Of a DNA stretch of 56,603 nucleotides, positions 15,451 through 25,153 are shown piece by piece. The stretch covers positions 1 through 56,603 of the forward strand of contig CAZYWJ010000015.1 in NCBI GenBank assembly GCA_964651785.1, read 5' to 3'. Position numbers and translations under genes: made by a program. A model generated the notes under the pieces. That model made no database searches. It was not told the DNA's origin and saw only the letters and a list, made by a program, of their open reading frames with translations. Origin of the DNA: JAKVAV01 sp964651785. GTDB lineage: Bacteria; Bacteroidota; Bacteroidia; Flavobacteriales_D; Cryomorphaceae. Every line of letters begins with the position of its first letter. The first letter of the stretch is position 1.

Positions 15451-16503
15451 TTAAAGCCCTTTACTTCTAATCAGCTGCTGACGATTCGTGCCCGGCCCGT
15501 TGAATGTCGTTCGATAGCCGATCACCAATTCAACCCCGCCCTGTCCGTTGTTGTTTTCAGAAAGTTGAGAAGCCGTAAAATCATAGCTAATCCCCAATGA
15601 CAGATCGTGGTAATTAATGCGACCGATAAAGTAGATCGCATCCTGATATCTATAATAGGCACCCAAATTAGTCGAAAGATTATTCCTGAAATCAGTAAAC
15701 TCCGTTCTATCCCAAACCGAAAACTCAATTTCCGACCCGATATCAATTATTCTGTTCGGACCTTGAAACATGACAAATAAGTTAGGGTAATACGTCACAC
15801 TCTGCGAAACGGGAGCCACGGCCATACTTACGTGGCCCGTATATTTTCGAAAAAGATCATTTTCACGTCCAAGCAATTCCATCGTTGGCGTATTCGCATG
15901 AAGTACAGCCCCTCCAATCAAAATTCTTGCATTGTCATTTAAAGAATTAAACCAAGATATTCCTGCTCCTAATGAAACGTTGCCCTCAGAAAGCTCACCG
16001 GTATATGCCTCACCACTTGAGATATTCTGATTGAAACCAATCCCCGTCCACTGTGACTCCCAAGTGGAATTGCCAAAATTCATTGAACGCTGGATAAATT
16101 CGACTTGAAGACCTAATGAAATAAAATTCGGGTTCTGCTCCGTACCCCCTAAATCTATGGCGTAAGCCGCCGACCCTGCTACGTGAAGCTGATTGAAATC
16201 TATTGTTCCCGCGTTATCATTTACAACTGTAAGTCCCAATCCCAAAAAGTTTCGATCGTACGGGTCATTCGTGAGTTTTATCGGTGCATCAACGGAAATT
16301 CCAAATGTCTTGTAAGGCTCAGCAACGGATCCATACTGACTTCGATAATTCAGCGTTCCGCGAATGTCATCTTCAAAAGCTCCCGCGTTGGCCGGATTGT
16401 ATGTAATCGGGGCCGTAAAAAACTGTGAATAATGAAAGTCTTGTTGCGCGTAAGAAGTCAGCAACACCGAAAGAAAAAAGAAGAGCAGAGTTATTTTTCT
16501 CAT
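15451..16503 (-). CDS. PorP/SprF-family type IX secretion outer-membrane protein
   Basis: A 350-residue outer-membrane beta-barrel protein. It has a signal peptide (MRKITLLFFFLSVLLTSYAQ), the family start QDFHYSQFFTAPITYNPANAG, RGTLNYRSQYGSV, and the alternating aromatic strands of a porin-like barrel, ending LVIGYRTTFNGPG. PorP/SprF proteins anchor or help to export T9SS cargo with gliding-type C-terminal domains, and are usually encoded just after that cargo. This is the case here: the PKD adhesin gene ends 8 bp upstream, so the two form a cargo-anchor operon. Confidence 0.9.
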   Translation of the reverse strand: MRKITLLFFFLSVLLTSYAQQDFHYSQFFTAPITYNPANAGAFEDDIRGTLNYRSQYGSVAEPYKTFGISVDAPIKLTNDPYDRNFLGLGLTVVNDNAGTIDFNQLHVAGSAAYAIDLGGTEQNPNFISLGLQVEFIQRSMNFGNSTWESQWTGIGFNQNISSGEAYTGELSEGNVSLGAGISWFNSLNDNARILIGGAVLHANTPTMELLGRENDLFRKYTGHVSMAVAPVSQSVTYYPNLFVMFQGPNRIIDIGSEIEFSVWDRTEFTDFRNNLSTNLGAYYRYQDAIYFIGRINYHDLSLGISYDFTASQLSENNNGQGGVELVIGYRTTFNGPGTNRQQLIRSKGL

Positions 16504-16511
16504 AAGCTGTT

Positions 16512-19403
16512 TTATCGAACCAAGGTGATATCACCCGTATAAACCTCACGATTTCCTTCAGCAAAGGTTACTTCAAGGGTATAAACAAAAACACCGGCAT
16601 TCAATTCTTTGTCATTAAACGTCCCGTCCCAACCTTCACTTTGGTTCGTGGTTTCAAAGACCAACTGACCGTAACGATTGAAAATTTTGAATTCCATTCT
16701 TGTTATTCCCTGCCCTAAAACCCGAAGAACATCATTTCGCCCATCTCCATTTGGCGAGAATGAATTTGGCACACCAATGGCCTGAATAAAGTTAACGGTC
16801 ACATTTACCGTGTCGATAGCCGTACATGAGCTATCCTGATCATAGTAAACGATGAATGCCGTTGATTCATCAGGAGAAACCTGAACTGTCTGAGAACGGA
16901 AATCGTCAACCAGCTCGAAAGGTTGCCATAAAAAAGTTCCATTGGGTTCCTGTCCGCCGAGTCCTGCGGTTAATTCCACCACTGCTCCTGCATTAATAGT
17001 AAGATCAGGACCTGCATTCAATGGTGGCCTTTCACCCACAAATACGGTTTGAAATACGGGAGGCGCCTCACCGGATTCGTTGTAGGCCTGAATAACTACT
17101 AAATATTCTCCAATATCAGAGAAGCAAACTAAGCCGGGTTCAAATGCAGTACTTGTTTCGGGAGTTCCTTCCGTAAAAGTCCAACGAACCGAATCTGCAT
17201 CTATAAAGTCGGCAGAAAAGATAGCGCAATCACCTGCGCAAATGGTATCGGGAATATTCGGTATAATGGTTGGACGACATTCAGGAGTATTGACAACCGT
17301 AACAACATCAGCAAATACTTGGGTCGCGCTATCAGGAATGCTCGGCCTTGTAACTTTAAGTACCACATCGTAGCTCCCCGGATTATTGTAGCATATCTGC
17401 GCGGGATTTTCTGCCGTAGACGTTTGACTGCCTTCTACCGCGCCGGCAAATATCCATTCATGTTCGAAAAATTCTGAACCTAATCCGGTACTTTCATCGG
17501 TGAAGTTCACACATTTGCCCGCACATATGGTGTCTTGACTTACACTTAAACGGGGTACGGGAGGACTGAGACAGGTATCTGAAACGGTTATGAAAATTTC
17601 ATCCTCGCTGGGAATATCCACTCCATTTTCAACTACTAACTTGACTGAATAAGTCCCTGCTTCCGGATAGCAAATAACCTGTGGATTTTCTTCGTTTGAA
17701 ACCTCATTGATACCCGCAAATATCCAAGTATAATCTACCTGAAAACCTAGTGATTGATTCTGAAAATCAATGCAATCACCGGCACAAATGAGAGTATCAG
17801 AAGCTCCGATCGCCGCTTCGGGCGGACCGGTGCAAGGATCAACCGTGATTAAAATACTGTCGTTTATTACGCTGGGGCCTTGGCCATCGGTAGCGCTTAA
17901 AACGGCCCAGTAAGACCCGGCCACATCATAGCAGACCTCGGGATTTTGCTGGGTAGAAACTCCGAACTCCTCTTCACCGACAGCTTGTCCGCCGGGCAAT
18001 GTCCAGTTCCACTCCGTTATAGGCGTATTGGAAGTAGACTCATCAGTAAATTGAATGCACGCTCCGACACAGATGACTTCCTGAGAAACGGAGAAATCTA
18101 CCTCAGGTCCGAAACAATCCAACACCTCAATAAAATCGGGAAGTTCAAGCGTGTCAGTCAAACCGGCAAAATCAGCTACAGAAACCGTGAGATCATAAAA
18201 TCCGATATTATTCAAACAAATATTGGTGGGATTGGCTTGATTGGATGTAAAGGTATCGCTTCCATCTTCGCTCTCAAATGTCCAGGTCCATGTAGAAGGA
18301 TCTATATTTCCTTCCGAATTCACCGATGAAAAATTAATGCATTCCTCACCTGCACAGGGAGTGGAATTGTTCACATCCACCATTATAACGGGTGCACAAT
18401 CCAACACGGAAATATAATCCGTAAGGGTTAAAGGACCACCTGTGCCTATATTGTCAGTTACGGTAAGACTAACATTGTATAAACCGGGCTCATTGAAACA
18501 TATATTCGTCGGATTTTCAACATCACTGGTAGCAGGAGTACCTCCCTCAAACTCCCATAAGAAGGTAGCGTTTGATGCACCGGATGAAAATTCGCTGTAA
18601 ACCGTTTGGCTGAAGAAATTAAGACAGGACTGCTCGCAAATCTCAGTTTCATTATTTTCCGCAATAAAAGCAGGAGCAGGCGGATCAGGTGGTGTCCCGG
18701 CATCCACACGAACAAAATCAATTGCAACGGAGGCTCTGAGACCGGCCCCGATTTCGGTATCGTCATTTACCCAATTGAAACCAATCCGGACAGTGGGATT
18801 GTCATTTGCCGATGCGGGCAAAGGTATCGTAATCTCATCCCAAATCATCTCTGGTCCTGCCCCGCATAGACCGGTAGAGGGTAAGTCCTGCAGATTAACC
18901 CAATCTGAACCATCATAGTACAGAAGTGAAGCTTTATCAATAGTATTAAAGGAATTATGAGCAAATCTGACGGTTACGGAATTATTAAAGAATCCGGAAC
19001 AGTCAATGTTCGGGGATTCAGCTCGAGAAGAAGTTGAGGTAATATTAAGACCGGGTTCATCATACTCCGCACCTTGATCAACTGCTCCTGAGTTGTTTCC
19101 TATATGAAGTGTTCTTTGACCACCACCAAAGAAGCAATTTTGAGTGCAGTTACCCACCATTCCGCCTCCCAATGTGGAGTTACTAATAAACCAGCGATTA
19201 GCCAGCGGACCGTTCTGTCCGGCCGCATTTGTAACTGACCATGCTCCTTCACCGGGATTAAACCCGTTCGCCAAGGTTCCTTGACCGAGACAATCATTCG
19301 CAACTCCGAAAGTTTCTTCATAAATCTGCCCCGTGCCATCAACGGAAATCAAAGAAAAAGATAGCGTTGCAATGATTGTTAATAGGAACGAAACAATTTT
19401 CAT
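16512..19403 (-). CDS. PKD-repeat adhesin with gliding-type (T9SS type B) C-terminal domain
   Basis: A 963-residue surface protein. After a signal peptide (MKIVSFLLTIIATLSFSLIS) comes an N-terminal jelly-roll-like region of about 200 residues. Six PKD-like modules follow, each with a Cys pair at its start (forms such as ICAGDC, ICAGKC, ICVGAC) and a third Cys before the conserved late strand (ICY, ICF or VCF). A further Ig-like region leads to the type B sorting domain, which begins PNSFSPNGDGRNDVLRV. The ATG at 19403 begins the signal peptide; upstream sequence gives no better start. It is co-transcribed with the downstream porP/sprF gene. The ligand is unknown. Confidence 0.88.
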   Translation of the reverse strand: MKIVSFLLTIIATLSFSLISVDGTGQIYEETFGVANDCLGQGTLANGFNPGEGAWSVTNAAGQNGPLANRWFISNSTLGGGMVGNCTQNCFFGGGQRTLHIGNNSGAVDQGAEYDEPGLNITSTSSRAESPNIDCSGFFNNSVTVRFAHNSFNTIDKASLLYYDGSDWVNLQDLPSTGLCGAGPEMIWDEITIPLPASANDNPTVRIGFNWVNDDTEIGAGLRASVAIDFVRVDAGTPPDPPAPAFIAENNETEICEQSCLNFFSQTVYSEFSSGASNATFLWEFEGGTPATSDVENPTNICFNEPGLYNVSLTVTDNIGTGGPLTLTDYISVLDCAPVIMVDVNNSTPCAGEECINFSSVNSEGNIDPSTWTWTFESEDGSDTFTSNQANPTNICLNNIGFYDLTVSVADFAGLTDTLELPDFIEVLDCFGPEVDFSVSQEVICVGACIQFTDESTSNTPITEWNWTLPGGQAVGEEEFGVSTQQNPEVCYDVAGSYWAVLSATDGQGPSVINDSILITVDPCTGPPEAAIGASDTLICAGDCIDFQNQSLGFQVDYTWIFAGINEVSNEENPQVICYPEAGTYSVKLVVENGVDIPSEDEIFITVSDTCLSPPVPRLSVSQDTICAGKCVNFTDESTGLGSEFFEHEWIFAGAVEGSQTSTAENPAQICYNNPGSYDVVLKVTRPSIPDSATQVFADVVTVVNTPECRPTIIPNIPDTICAGDCAIFSADFIDADSVRWTFTEGTPETSTAFEPGLVCFSDIGEYLVVIQAYNESGEAPPVFQTVFVGERPPLNAGPDLTINAGAVVELTAGLGGQEPNGTFLWQPFELVDDFRSQTVQVSPDESTAFIVYYDQDSSCTAIDTVNVTVNFIQAIGVPNSFSPNGDGRNDVLRVLGQGITRMEFKIFNRYGQLVFETTNQSEGWDGTFNDKELNAGVFVYTLEVTFAEGNREVYTGDITLVR

Positions 19404-19713
19404 AGAATTGAAAAGACAAATACGCTTAGAAAAAAACAAGCTCCAAATATTGAAATTAATTCCGTGAAAATAAAGATTTACATTTTGATGGCTACTCATG
19501 ACAATGGTATTAACGAGTCATTCATTGTTGATAATTGCATTCAAGCAATCCAAGATTAAAACTTAGACTTAGCTCAATTATCTTGATATCAATAGTTTTA
19601 CACATCTGAATTCTGAAAGATGCCGGAACTAACCAACATTTGACAATCTGACGAAAAAAGATTGAAATGGATGCCGGAATATAATGTCTTATACTCTTTG
19701 CAATTATCCGTCG
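19404..19713. other. intergenic stretch without a gene
   Basis: A 310-bp AT-rich spacer between two minus-strand T9SS genes. It holds no open frame longer than about 22 codons. A 10-bp direct repeat GATGCCGGAA occurs at 19619-19628 and 19670-19679. It must contain the promoter of the PKD adhesin gene, but I see no TAnnTTTG box. Confidence 0.5.
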
Positions 19714-21741
19714 TTATTGCTTTATCATTTTTGATTGAGCAATAGAATTGCCTGTCTCATCTCTCAAATCCAATATGTATACCCCATTGTCTAATGAGTT
19801 CAGATCAATCTCCAATAGATTCGAATTAACAAGAAATGATCTGACTAATCTGCCATCAATTGTAACTATATTCAGGTTATGAGCATTCCTGTAGTCCCCG
19901 CGGTCTACGGTAATTGATTCCATAGCAGGGTTCGGGAATATTTTCAGCAGGTTTTTAGAATTCTCAAAAAAGTCAGCACTTAGCGAAACCACGTCAATAC
20001 TCGCTTCTATTTGACAACCGTTCTCGGTGTCGATAATCAATGTGTATTCACCCGTTTCCGAAATCTCCAACTCATTTTCGGTACCAACTTCTTCTCCATC
20101 AAACACCCACTGATAAGAATCACCTTCGAAAGTTGAACTTAGGGTCAATCCGTTTTGAACAATCGGATCAATCAACTCATCATTGGGATCTAACAATCGA
20201 TGAACATCACCGCCATTGGAAAAGTAAATCTCTCCCCATACATCTTCACCGAAGGTTGTTATAAAAGTCTCGCCTATTGAACCGAATTCTTGTATAAAAG
20301 TATTGTCACCTATTTGAGTCACGGCCCAAGATAAACCTGAGCAATAATCCGTGTAAAAAAACCATCCATCGAAAGCCTCGAAAGACGGACCCCGATAAAC
20401 TCTACCTCCGGTAACGGAACAATTTCCATTATTATGCGGATATTCAGCGATTGGAAAAACATAGCTTGAAGCCTCACAATCGTTTGTATTAAACTCACTG
20501 TTTCCTTCATAGCAGCGCCATCCGTAATTCAATCCCCCCGGGGCATCGACGGCCTCAAAGTTTACCTCTTCAAACGCATTTTGACCTACATCGGCAATGT
20601 ATAAATCTCCAAACTCTCTGTCAAAGGCAAATTTCCAAGGGTTTCTCCAGCCATAAGACCAAATTTCATCTTGTCCGAAATCATCAAAAATATAAGGATT
20701 GTCTGCCGGAATTTCATATCCCGTTTCAGGACTTACATCAATCCGAAGCATTTTCCCCAGAAGGGAAGTGATATCTTGAGCGCGGTTATTCGGATCACCA
20801 CCTGCTCCACCATCACCTGTACCAATATAAAGGTATCCATCAGGACCAAATTCGATATGACCCCCATTATGGTTACCAAAATCCTGGTCAAACTGAATGA
20901 GTATTTCTTCTGAATTAGGGTCTCCTATAGATGGATTTTCAGAGTCCAGAGTAAAGCGTGAAATTCTGCTCACTAAACCTCCGTCATTTGCGGTGTAATT
21001 CACATAAAATCTACCTGACTCACAGAAATCAGGCTCGAAAGCCAGACCTAACAATCCTTGCTCACCCCCTATATCTTGAACTCTATCCTGAATATCCATA
21101 AACGGATTTTCCTCTAATGTACCATCTCGATAAAAAATGCGAATGGTACCCGGCTTTTCCGTCAGAAAAATCCGCTCGTCTCCCGCATGGGTAATAGTCG
21201 TGGCCGCGGTAATTCCGGATAGAATTGTTTCGTAATCGATTTCAAAAATCTCAATACCAATTATGACATTTACACTAAGATCAGGACTTTTTTGCTCAGG
21301 CATATTTGGCGGTGCACCGTTCTTTTCTTTAATCAGAAAATCTATTCCTTCATCGTATAGAACCGAGGCGGGAACATCATAAAAATCAGCAAGTGAGGTT
21401 CCTAGAAAATCGTAGTACCACAGATTCGGATCATTCTCATCCCGTATCATTTTTAAATTTTCATTTGAATCGCTCCACATACCATTCATCACGTTAAACG
21501 GATTGCCTTCAATGATTACGTCCGGTCGGTTTTCATTCGGATTCCAAGTCCAGATGTAAAGAGGATTATCCTGAGGGTCGGCATCCAGAAGTTCCGGACA
21601 GTTACATTCCGCAGAAGAAATATCAACGTATAATCGTGCAGGTTCATTCGCATCTGTCGGGGCCGGATCCAAGTACACTCCCTGGCTATAGCCAATGAAG
21701 GAAAATACTACAATAGAAAAAGAAGTAAAAAGTGTCTTCAT
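19714..21741 (-). CDS. secreted PQQ-type sugar dehydrogenase with T9SS type A domain
   Basis: A 675-residue exported protein. It has a signal peptide (MKTLFTSFSIVVFSFIGYSQ), an N-terminal region of about 150 residues like those preceding Bacteroidota glucosidase or sugar-binding modules (LYIWTWNPNENRPD), then a six-bladed sugar dehydrogenase domain of the GSDH/Hedgehog-interacting type (GGEQGLLGLAFEPDF, HNGGHIEFGPDGYLYIGTGDGG, DEIWSYGWRNPWKFAFD, LNYGWRCYEG). A short Ig-like segment and a type A sorting domain (IFPNPAMESITV to SKMIKQ) end it. Oxidation of a sugar outside the cell with PQQ is the family role; the substrate is not predictable. It has its own -7 box. Confidence 0.86.
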   Translation of the reverse strand: MKTLFTSFSIVVFSFIGYSQGVYLDPAPTDANEPARLYVDISSAECNCPELLDADPQDNPLYIWTWNPNENRPDVIIEGNPFNVMNGMWSDSNENLKMIRDENDPNLWYYDFLGTSLADFYDVPASVLYDEGIDFLIKEKNGAPPNMPEQKSPDLSVNVIIGIEIFEIDYETILSGITAATTITHAGDERIFLTEKPGTIRIFYRDGTLEENPFMDIQDRVQDIGGEQGLLGLAFEPDFCESGRFYVNYTANDGGLVSRISRFTLDSENPSIGDPNSEEILIQFDQDFGNHNGGHIEFGPDGYLYIGTGDGGAGGDPNNRAQDITSLLGKMLRIDVSPETGYEIPADNPYIFDDFGQDEIWSYGWRNPWKFAFDREFGDLYIADVGQNAFEEVNFEAVDAPGGLNYGWRCYEGNSEFNTNDCEASSYVFPIAEYPHNNGNCSVTGGRVYRGPSFEAFDGWFFYTDYCSGLSWAVTQIGDNTFIQEFGSIGETFITTFGEDVWGEIYFSNGGDVHRLLDPNDELIDPIVQNGLTLSSTFEGDSYQWVFDGEEVGTENELEISETGEYTLIIDTENGCQIEASIDVVSLSADFFENSKNLLKIFPNPAMESITVDRGDYRNAHNLNIVTIDGRLVRSFLVNSNLLEIDLNSLDNGVYILDLRDETGNSIAQSKMIKQ

Positions 21742-21758
21742 AACCTTTGGTGTTTTTA

Positions 21759-21766
21759 CAAATCTA
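21759..21766 (-). promoter_or_regulatory. -7 box of the sugar dehydrogenase gene
   Basis: On the minus strand 21766 to 21759 reads TAGATTTG, a perfect TAnnTTTG box, about 17 bp before the ATG at 21741. Confidence 0.55.
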
Positions 21767-21796
21767 AGAAAGCAACTTTAATGCTGACAGAATCAT

Positions 21797-21804
21797 TAAT
21801 TTTG
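21797..21804 (+). promoter_or_regulatory. -7 box of prfC
   Basis: TAATTTTG matches TAnnTTTG and lies 18 bp before the ATG at 21823. It rules out the upstream ATG at 21781, which would precede the transcription start. Confidence 0.6.
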
Positions 21805-21822
21805 CGGCCGAATAGTATTCTT

Positions 21823-23424
21823 ATGAAACTCAAAGAAGCCCTTTCTACCAGAAAGACTTTTGCCATTATATCTCACCCCGATGCCGGAAAGACTACCCTT
21901 ACGGAGAAATTTCTTCTCTTCGGGGGAGCCATACAGACCGCGGGAGCAGTGAAATCGAATAAGATTAAAAAGACCGCCACCTCCGACTTTATGGAGATTG
22001 AGCGTCAGCGTGGAATCTCGGTAGCCACTTCGGTTATGGGATTCAATTATGACGGTATGCAGGTCAACATTCTCGACACGCCCGGTCACAAAGATTTTGC
22101 TGAAGATACCTACAGAACTCTGACTGCCGTGGACAGCGTGATTTTGGTGATCGATTGCCAAAAGGGTGTTGAGGCACAAACGGAGCGACTGATGGAGGTC
22201 TGCCGCATGCGCAATACCCCCGTAATCATCTTCGTCAACAAGATGGATCGAGATGGAAAAGATCCCTTCGATTTGCTCGATGAGCTGGAAGAAAAGTTAG
22301 ACATCAAGGTGCGTCCGCTCAGTTGGCCGATTGGTATCGGACCGACTTTTCAGGGAGTCTACGATCTATACAATCAAAACCTTCGGCTTTTCTCCGTAAA
22401 CAAAACGAAGATCGCATCAGATACAATCGAACTCAAAGATTTGGGTTCGGAACATCTTGATAAGGTGATTGGCTCAGAACCTGCCGATACCTTGCGCGAA
22501 GAAGTAGAAATGATCAACGGCGTTTATGAACCGTTCGAGCGCGCGACTTACCTTAAAGGTGATTTAGCCCCTGTATTTTTCGGTAGTGCATTGAATAATT
22601 TCGGGGTGAAAGAACTTCTGGAAACGTTTATCGAGGTAGCTCCCCCACCCTTGGCGCGTGAGGCTGATGCCAGGGAAGTGAAACCCCTTGAGGATAAATT
22701 CAGCGGATTTGTTTTCAAAATTCACGCAAACCTCGACCCTAAGCACCGCGATAGAATTGCATTCCTGCGCGTTTGTTCCGGTAAATTCGAGCGAAACAGA
22801 TTCTTCCACCATGTCAGGCTCGACAAGAATCTGAAATTTTCAAACCCGTCCAGTTTTATGGCCAGTGAGAAAAGCACCATCGAGGAGGCTTTTCCCGGAG
22901 ATGTGATCGGACTTTATGATACGGGCAACTTCAAAATCGGAGATACGTTAACCGAGGGAGAGAAAATCAGTTTTAAAGGAATACCAAGCTTCTCTCCTGA
23001 GATTTTTAAAGAAGTGGAAAACCGCGATCCGATGAAAACGAAGCAGCTCGAAAAAGGCATCAGACAGCTTACCGATGAAGGGGTGGCTCAGCTTTTCATA
23101 AAAGAACCCGGAAGTAAAAAGATCATCGGAACCGTAGGTGAACTGCAATTTGATGTAATCAAATACCGCCTCGAACACGAGTACGGCGCCAAGTGTGAGT
23201 TTCGTGGAATGAATTACTACAAAGCATGCTGGTTGACCTCAGATAACGAAGAAAAGATAAACGAGTTCATTCGCATAAAAGCGAGCGATATCGTGAAAGA
23301 TAAAGATGGAAACGATGTATTTCTGGCCCCCAGCGCTTGGATTTTAAAACTCGAACAACAAAACTACCCCGAGATTAAATTTCACTTTACCAGTGAGTTT
23401 AAGAAAGAAATTCCTGCAACTTGA
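21823..23424 (+). CDS. prfC: peptide chain release factor 3
   Basis: RF3 is a translational GTPase that removes RF1 and RF2 from the ribosome after peptide release. The 533 residues match the family (about 525-535). GTPase motifs are visible: SHPDAGKTTLTEK (G1), QRGISVATSV (G2), LDTPGHKDFAEDTY (G3) and VNKMDRDGKDP (G4). The RF3-specific domains follow (FSGFVFKIHANLDPKHRDR, GELQFDVIKYRLEHEYGAKCEF). The start at 21823 (MKLKEALSTRK) fits both the family and the -7 box at 21797. The envelope gene downstream begins 44 bp later. Confidence 0.97.
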   Translation: MKLKEALSTRKTFAIISHPDAGKTTLTEKFLLFGGAIQTAGAVKSNKIKKTATSDFMEIERQRGISVATSVMGFNYDGMQVNILDTPGHKDFAEDTYRTLTAVDSVILVIDCQKGVEAQTERLMEVCRMRNTPVIIFVNKMDRDGKDPFDLLDELEEKLDIKVRPLSWPIGIGPTFQGVYDLYNQNLRLFSVNKTKIASDTIELKDLGSEHLDKVIGSEPADTLREEVEMINGVYEPFERATYLKGDLAPVFFGSALNNFGVKELLETFIEVAPPPLAREADAREVKPLEDKFSGFVFKIHANLDPKHRDRIAFLRVCSGKFERNRFFHHVRLDKNLKFSNPSSFMASEKSTIEEAFPGDVIGLYDTGNFKIGDTLTEGEKISFKGIPSFSPEIFKEVENRDPMKTKQLEKGIRQLTDEGVAQLFIKEPGSKKIIGTVGELQFDVIKYRLEHEYGAKCEFRGMNYYKACWLTSDNEEKINEFIRIKASDIVKDKDGNDVFLAPSAWILKLEQQNYPEIKFHFTSEFKKEIPAT

Positions 23425-23468
23425 TTTAGCATGGTTATTGGTTAAACCCGACAAAATTGAATGAAAGT

Positions 23469-24932
23469 ATGAAGCGATTTTTGATCTTATCACTATTTAT
23501 TAGTGGCGCAGCGCTGGCGCAGAATGATGCGTATAAGTTTCAAATCACCGGAGCTGAGGATACGGTGATTTATCTCGCCAATTACTATGGAGAAAAGCTT
23601 TACTACGCCGATACTGCTTATACGGATGCCGAGGGAAAGTTTTCTTTTAAAGCCATAGAAGATGACGCCCAAGGAAAATACGCCATCGTAGCTCCGGGCC
23701 CTAAGTACTTTGAATTGGTGATAGCTGATGGAGAAACCATCAATATGAAAACCGACACGGCTAATCTTACGGGAAATATGGAAGTGATTGAGTCGAAGAA
23801 TAATCAAATCATGTACGCATACATCGACTACTTGACTTCTAAAAAAGATGAGCGAGAAAAGCTGGTGGCGGAGATGGAAAAAAATAAAGATAAACCTAAA
23901 GCCACTGAAAAAATCAAAAAGCAGTACAGTGCATTAAATCAAGAGGTGATGGACTATCAGCGCAAAGTGATGGAAGAAAATCCAGACAAGTTTGCGGCTC
24001 AGGAGATTTACATGTCCATCGATCCTGAGGTACCTGAAGAATTACGCGACGATCGAGAAGCAGGATATTTTTGGTTTAAGAATCACTACTTCGACAATTT
24101 CGATCTGACTGATGACCGCATCGTGCGAACACCGCTCTATCACAACAAATTAGTGAACTACCTCAATAAAACAATCATTCAAACCCCGGATACCATTATT
24201 CCTACGGTGGATGCGCTTATCGCGAAAATGGACCCGAACTCTGACCTTTACAAATACACGGTTCACTACACAACCTACAATTTCGAAACATCGAAGATCA
24301 TGGGACTCGATGAAGTGTTCGTGCACATGGTAGACGAATACTACAAAACGGGAAAAGCCCACTGGATGGATGAGGACAAACTCGAAACCATTATCGAGAA
24401 AGCCGATTCAAAGCGAAAAACGTTGATCGGAAAGAAAACACCCGATCTGACTTTGGCTGACACCACGGGCGAAAATTGGATCAGCATTTACCGAGATATC
24501 GACAAAGAATACGTTGTTCTGTTTTTCTATGACCCGGATTGCGGCCACTGCAAGAAGGAAACGCCAAAGCTTGTTGAGTTCTTCAACAATTACGAAGGTG
24601 GCGATTTGGCCATTTATGCCGTAAGCTCTGACAACAGTGAGAAATGGAACAAATTCATCAAGAAGAACGAGATGGATTTTTACAATGTAGCCATTCCTCA
24701 AAAGGCATATGAAAGCGCCGACTACGCTACTCAATTAATCACGTCAAGAAAGACGAATTACGAGAGCTTAAAATTTCAGGAAACCTTCGACATCTTTTCT
24801 ACGCCTAAAATATTTGTATTGGATAAGGATCGTATAATTCGAGCCAAGGATATCGGTGTGGAGCAGATCGGAGATTTTCTCGAAAGATTTAAGAGCGTCT
24901 CATCGATAGAAAAAGAGAAAGAGTCAAATTAA
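23469..24932 (+). CDS. exported thioredoxin-fold protein (DUF4369 / redoxin type)
   Basis: A 487-residue envelope protein. A signal peptide (MKRFLILSLFISGAALAQ) is followed by a DUF4369-like beta domain (FQITGAEDTVIYLANYYGEK), a helical middle region of about 200 residues, and a TlpA-like thioredoxin domain from about residue 325 (TPDLTLADTTGEN, VVLFFYDPDCGHCKKETPKLVEFF). The active site Cys358-Gly-His-Cys361 is the oxidising CGHC form known from protein disulfide isomerases. Such proteins act in periplasmic disulfide chemistry in Bacteroidota, exact partner unknown. The ATG at 23469 is used; a TTG at 23457 would add four residues. Its TAA is shared with the convergent cold-shock-like gene (TTAA). 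Confidence 0.85.
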   Translation: MKRFLILSLFISGAALAQNDAYKFQITGAEDTVIYLANYYGEKLYYADTAYTDAEGKFSFKAIEDDAQGKYAIVAPGPKYFELVIADGETINMKTDTANLTGNMEVIESKNNQIMYAYIDYLTSKKDEREKLVAEMEKNKDKPKATEKIKKQYSALNQEVMDYQRKVMEENPDKFAAQEIYMSIDPEVPEELRDDREAGYFWFKNHYFDNFDLTDDRIVRTPLYHNKLVNYLNKTIIQTPDTIIPTVDALIAKMDPNSDLYKYTVHYTTYNFETSKIMGLDEVFVHMVDEYYKTGKAHWMDEDKLETIIEKADSKRKTLIGKKTPDLTLADTTGENWISIYRDIDKEYVVLFFYDPDCGHCKKETPKLVEFFNNYEGGDLAIYAVSSDNSEKWNKFIKKNEMDFYNVAIPQKAYESADYATQLITSRKTNYESLKFQETFDIFSTPKIFVLDKDRIIRAKDIGVEQIGDFLERFKSVSSIEKEKESN

Positions 24933-25153
24933 CCTTTTCTTTTTCTCAATCTTACATTGATCGCTTCCTTCCCTTTCGTGCCTTCCGAAAGGGTATAGAC
25001 TACTTTTGTCCCTTTTTTGATTTCATCGATCAGACCTGCTACGGGGATGTAGATCTCCTCTTGCGTTTCATCGTCGATTAGAAAACCAAAAAGCTTTTCG
25101 TCGATGTAAAACTTCACCGTTCCTTCTCTTTGTTCACCGGCCTCAGCAGTCAT
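24929..25153 (-). CDS. cold-shock-domain-like small protein
   Basis: A 74-residue protein that fits a single cold-shock (OB-fold) domain: EGTVKFYIDEKLFGFLIDDE corresponds to the first strands and RNP1, EEIYIPVAGL to RNP2. Both RNA-contact motifs are degenerate compared with the usual KGFGFI and DVFVH, so nucleic-acid binding may be weakened. The basic tail ends RLRKRKG. The ATG overlaps the stop of the giant TPR gene by one base (TGATG), which couples it to that gene. Confidence 0.7.
   Translation of the reverse strand: MTAEAGEQREGTVKFYIDEKLFGFLIDDETQEEIYIPVAGLIDEIKKGTKVVYTLSEGTKGKEAINVRLRKRKG

Noticed and set aside
19619..19679. Direct repeat GATGCCGGAA in the spacer before the PKD gene
   Set aside because: A single 10-bp pair with no further symmetry, and one of its words recurs in coding sequence (GATGCCGG in prfC). 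Chance is a sufficient explanation.
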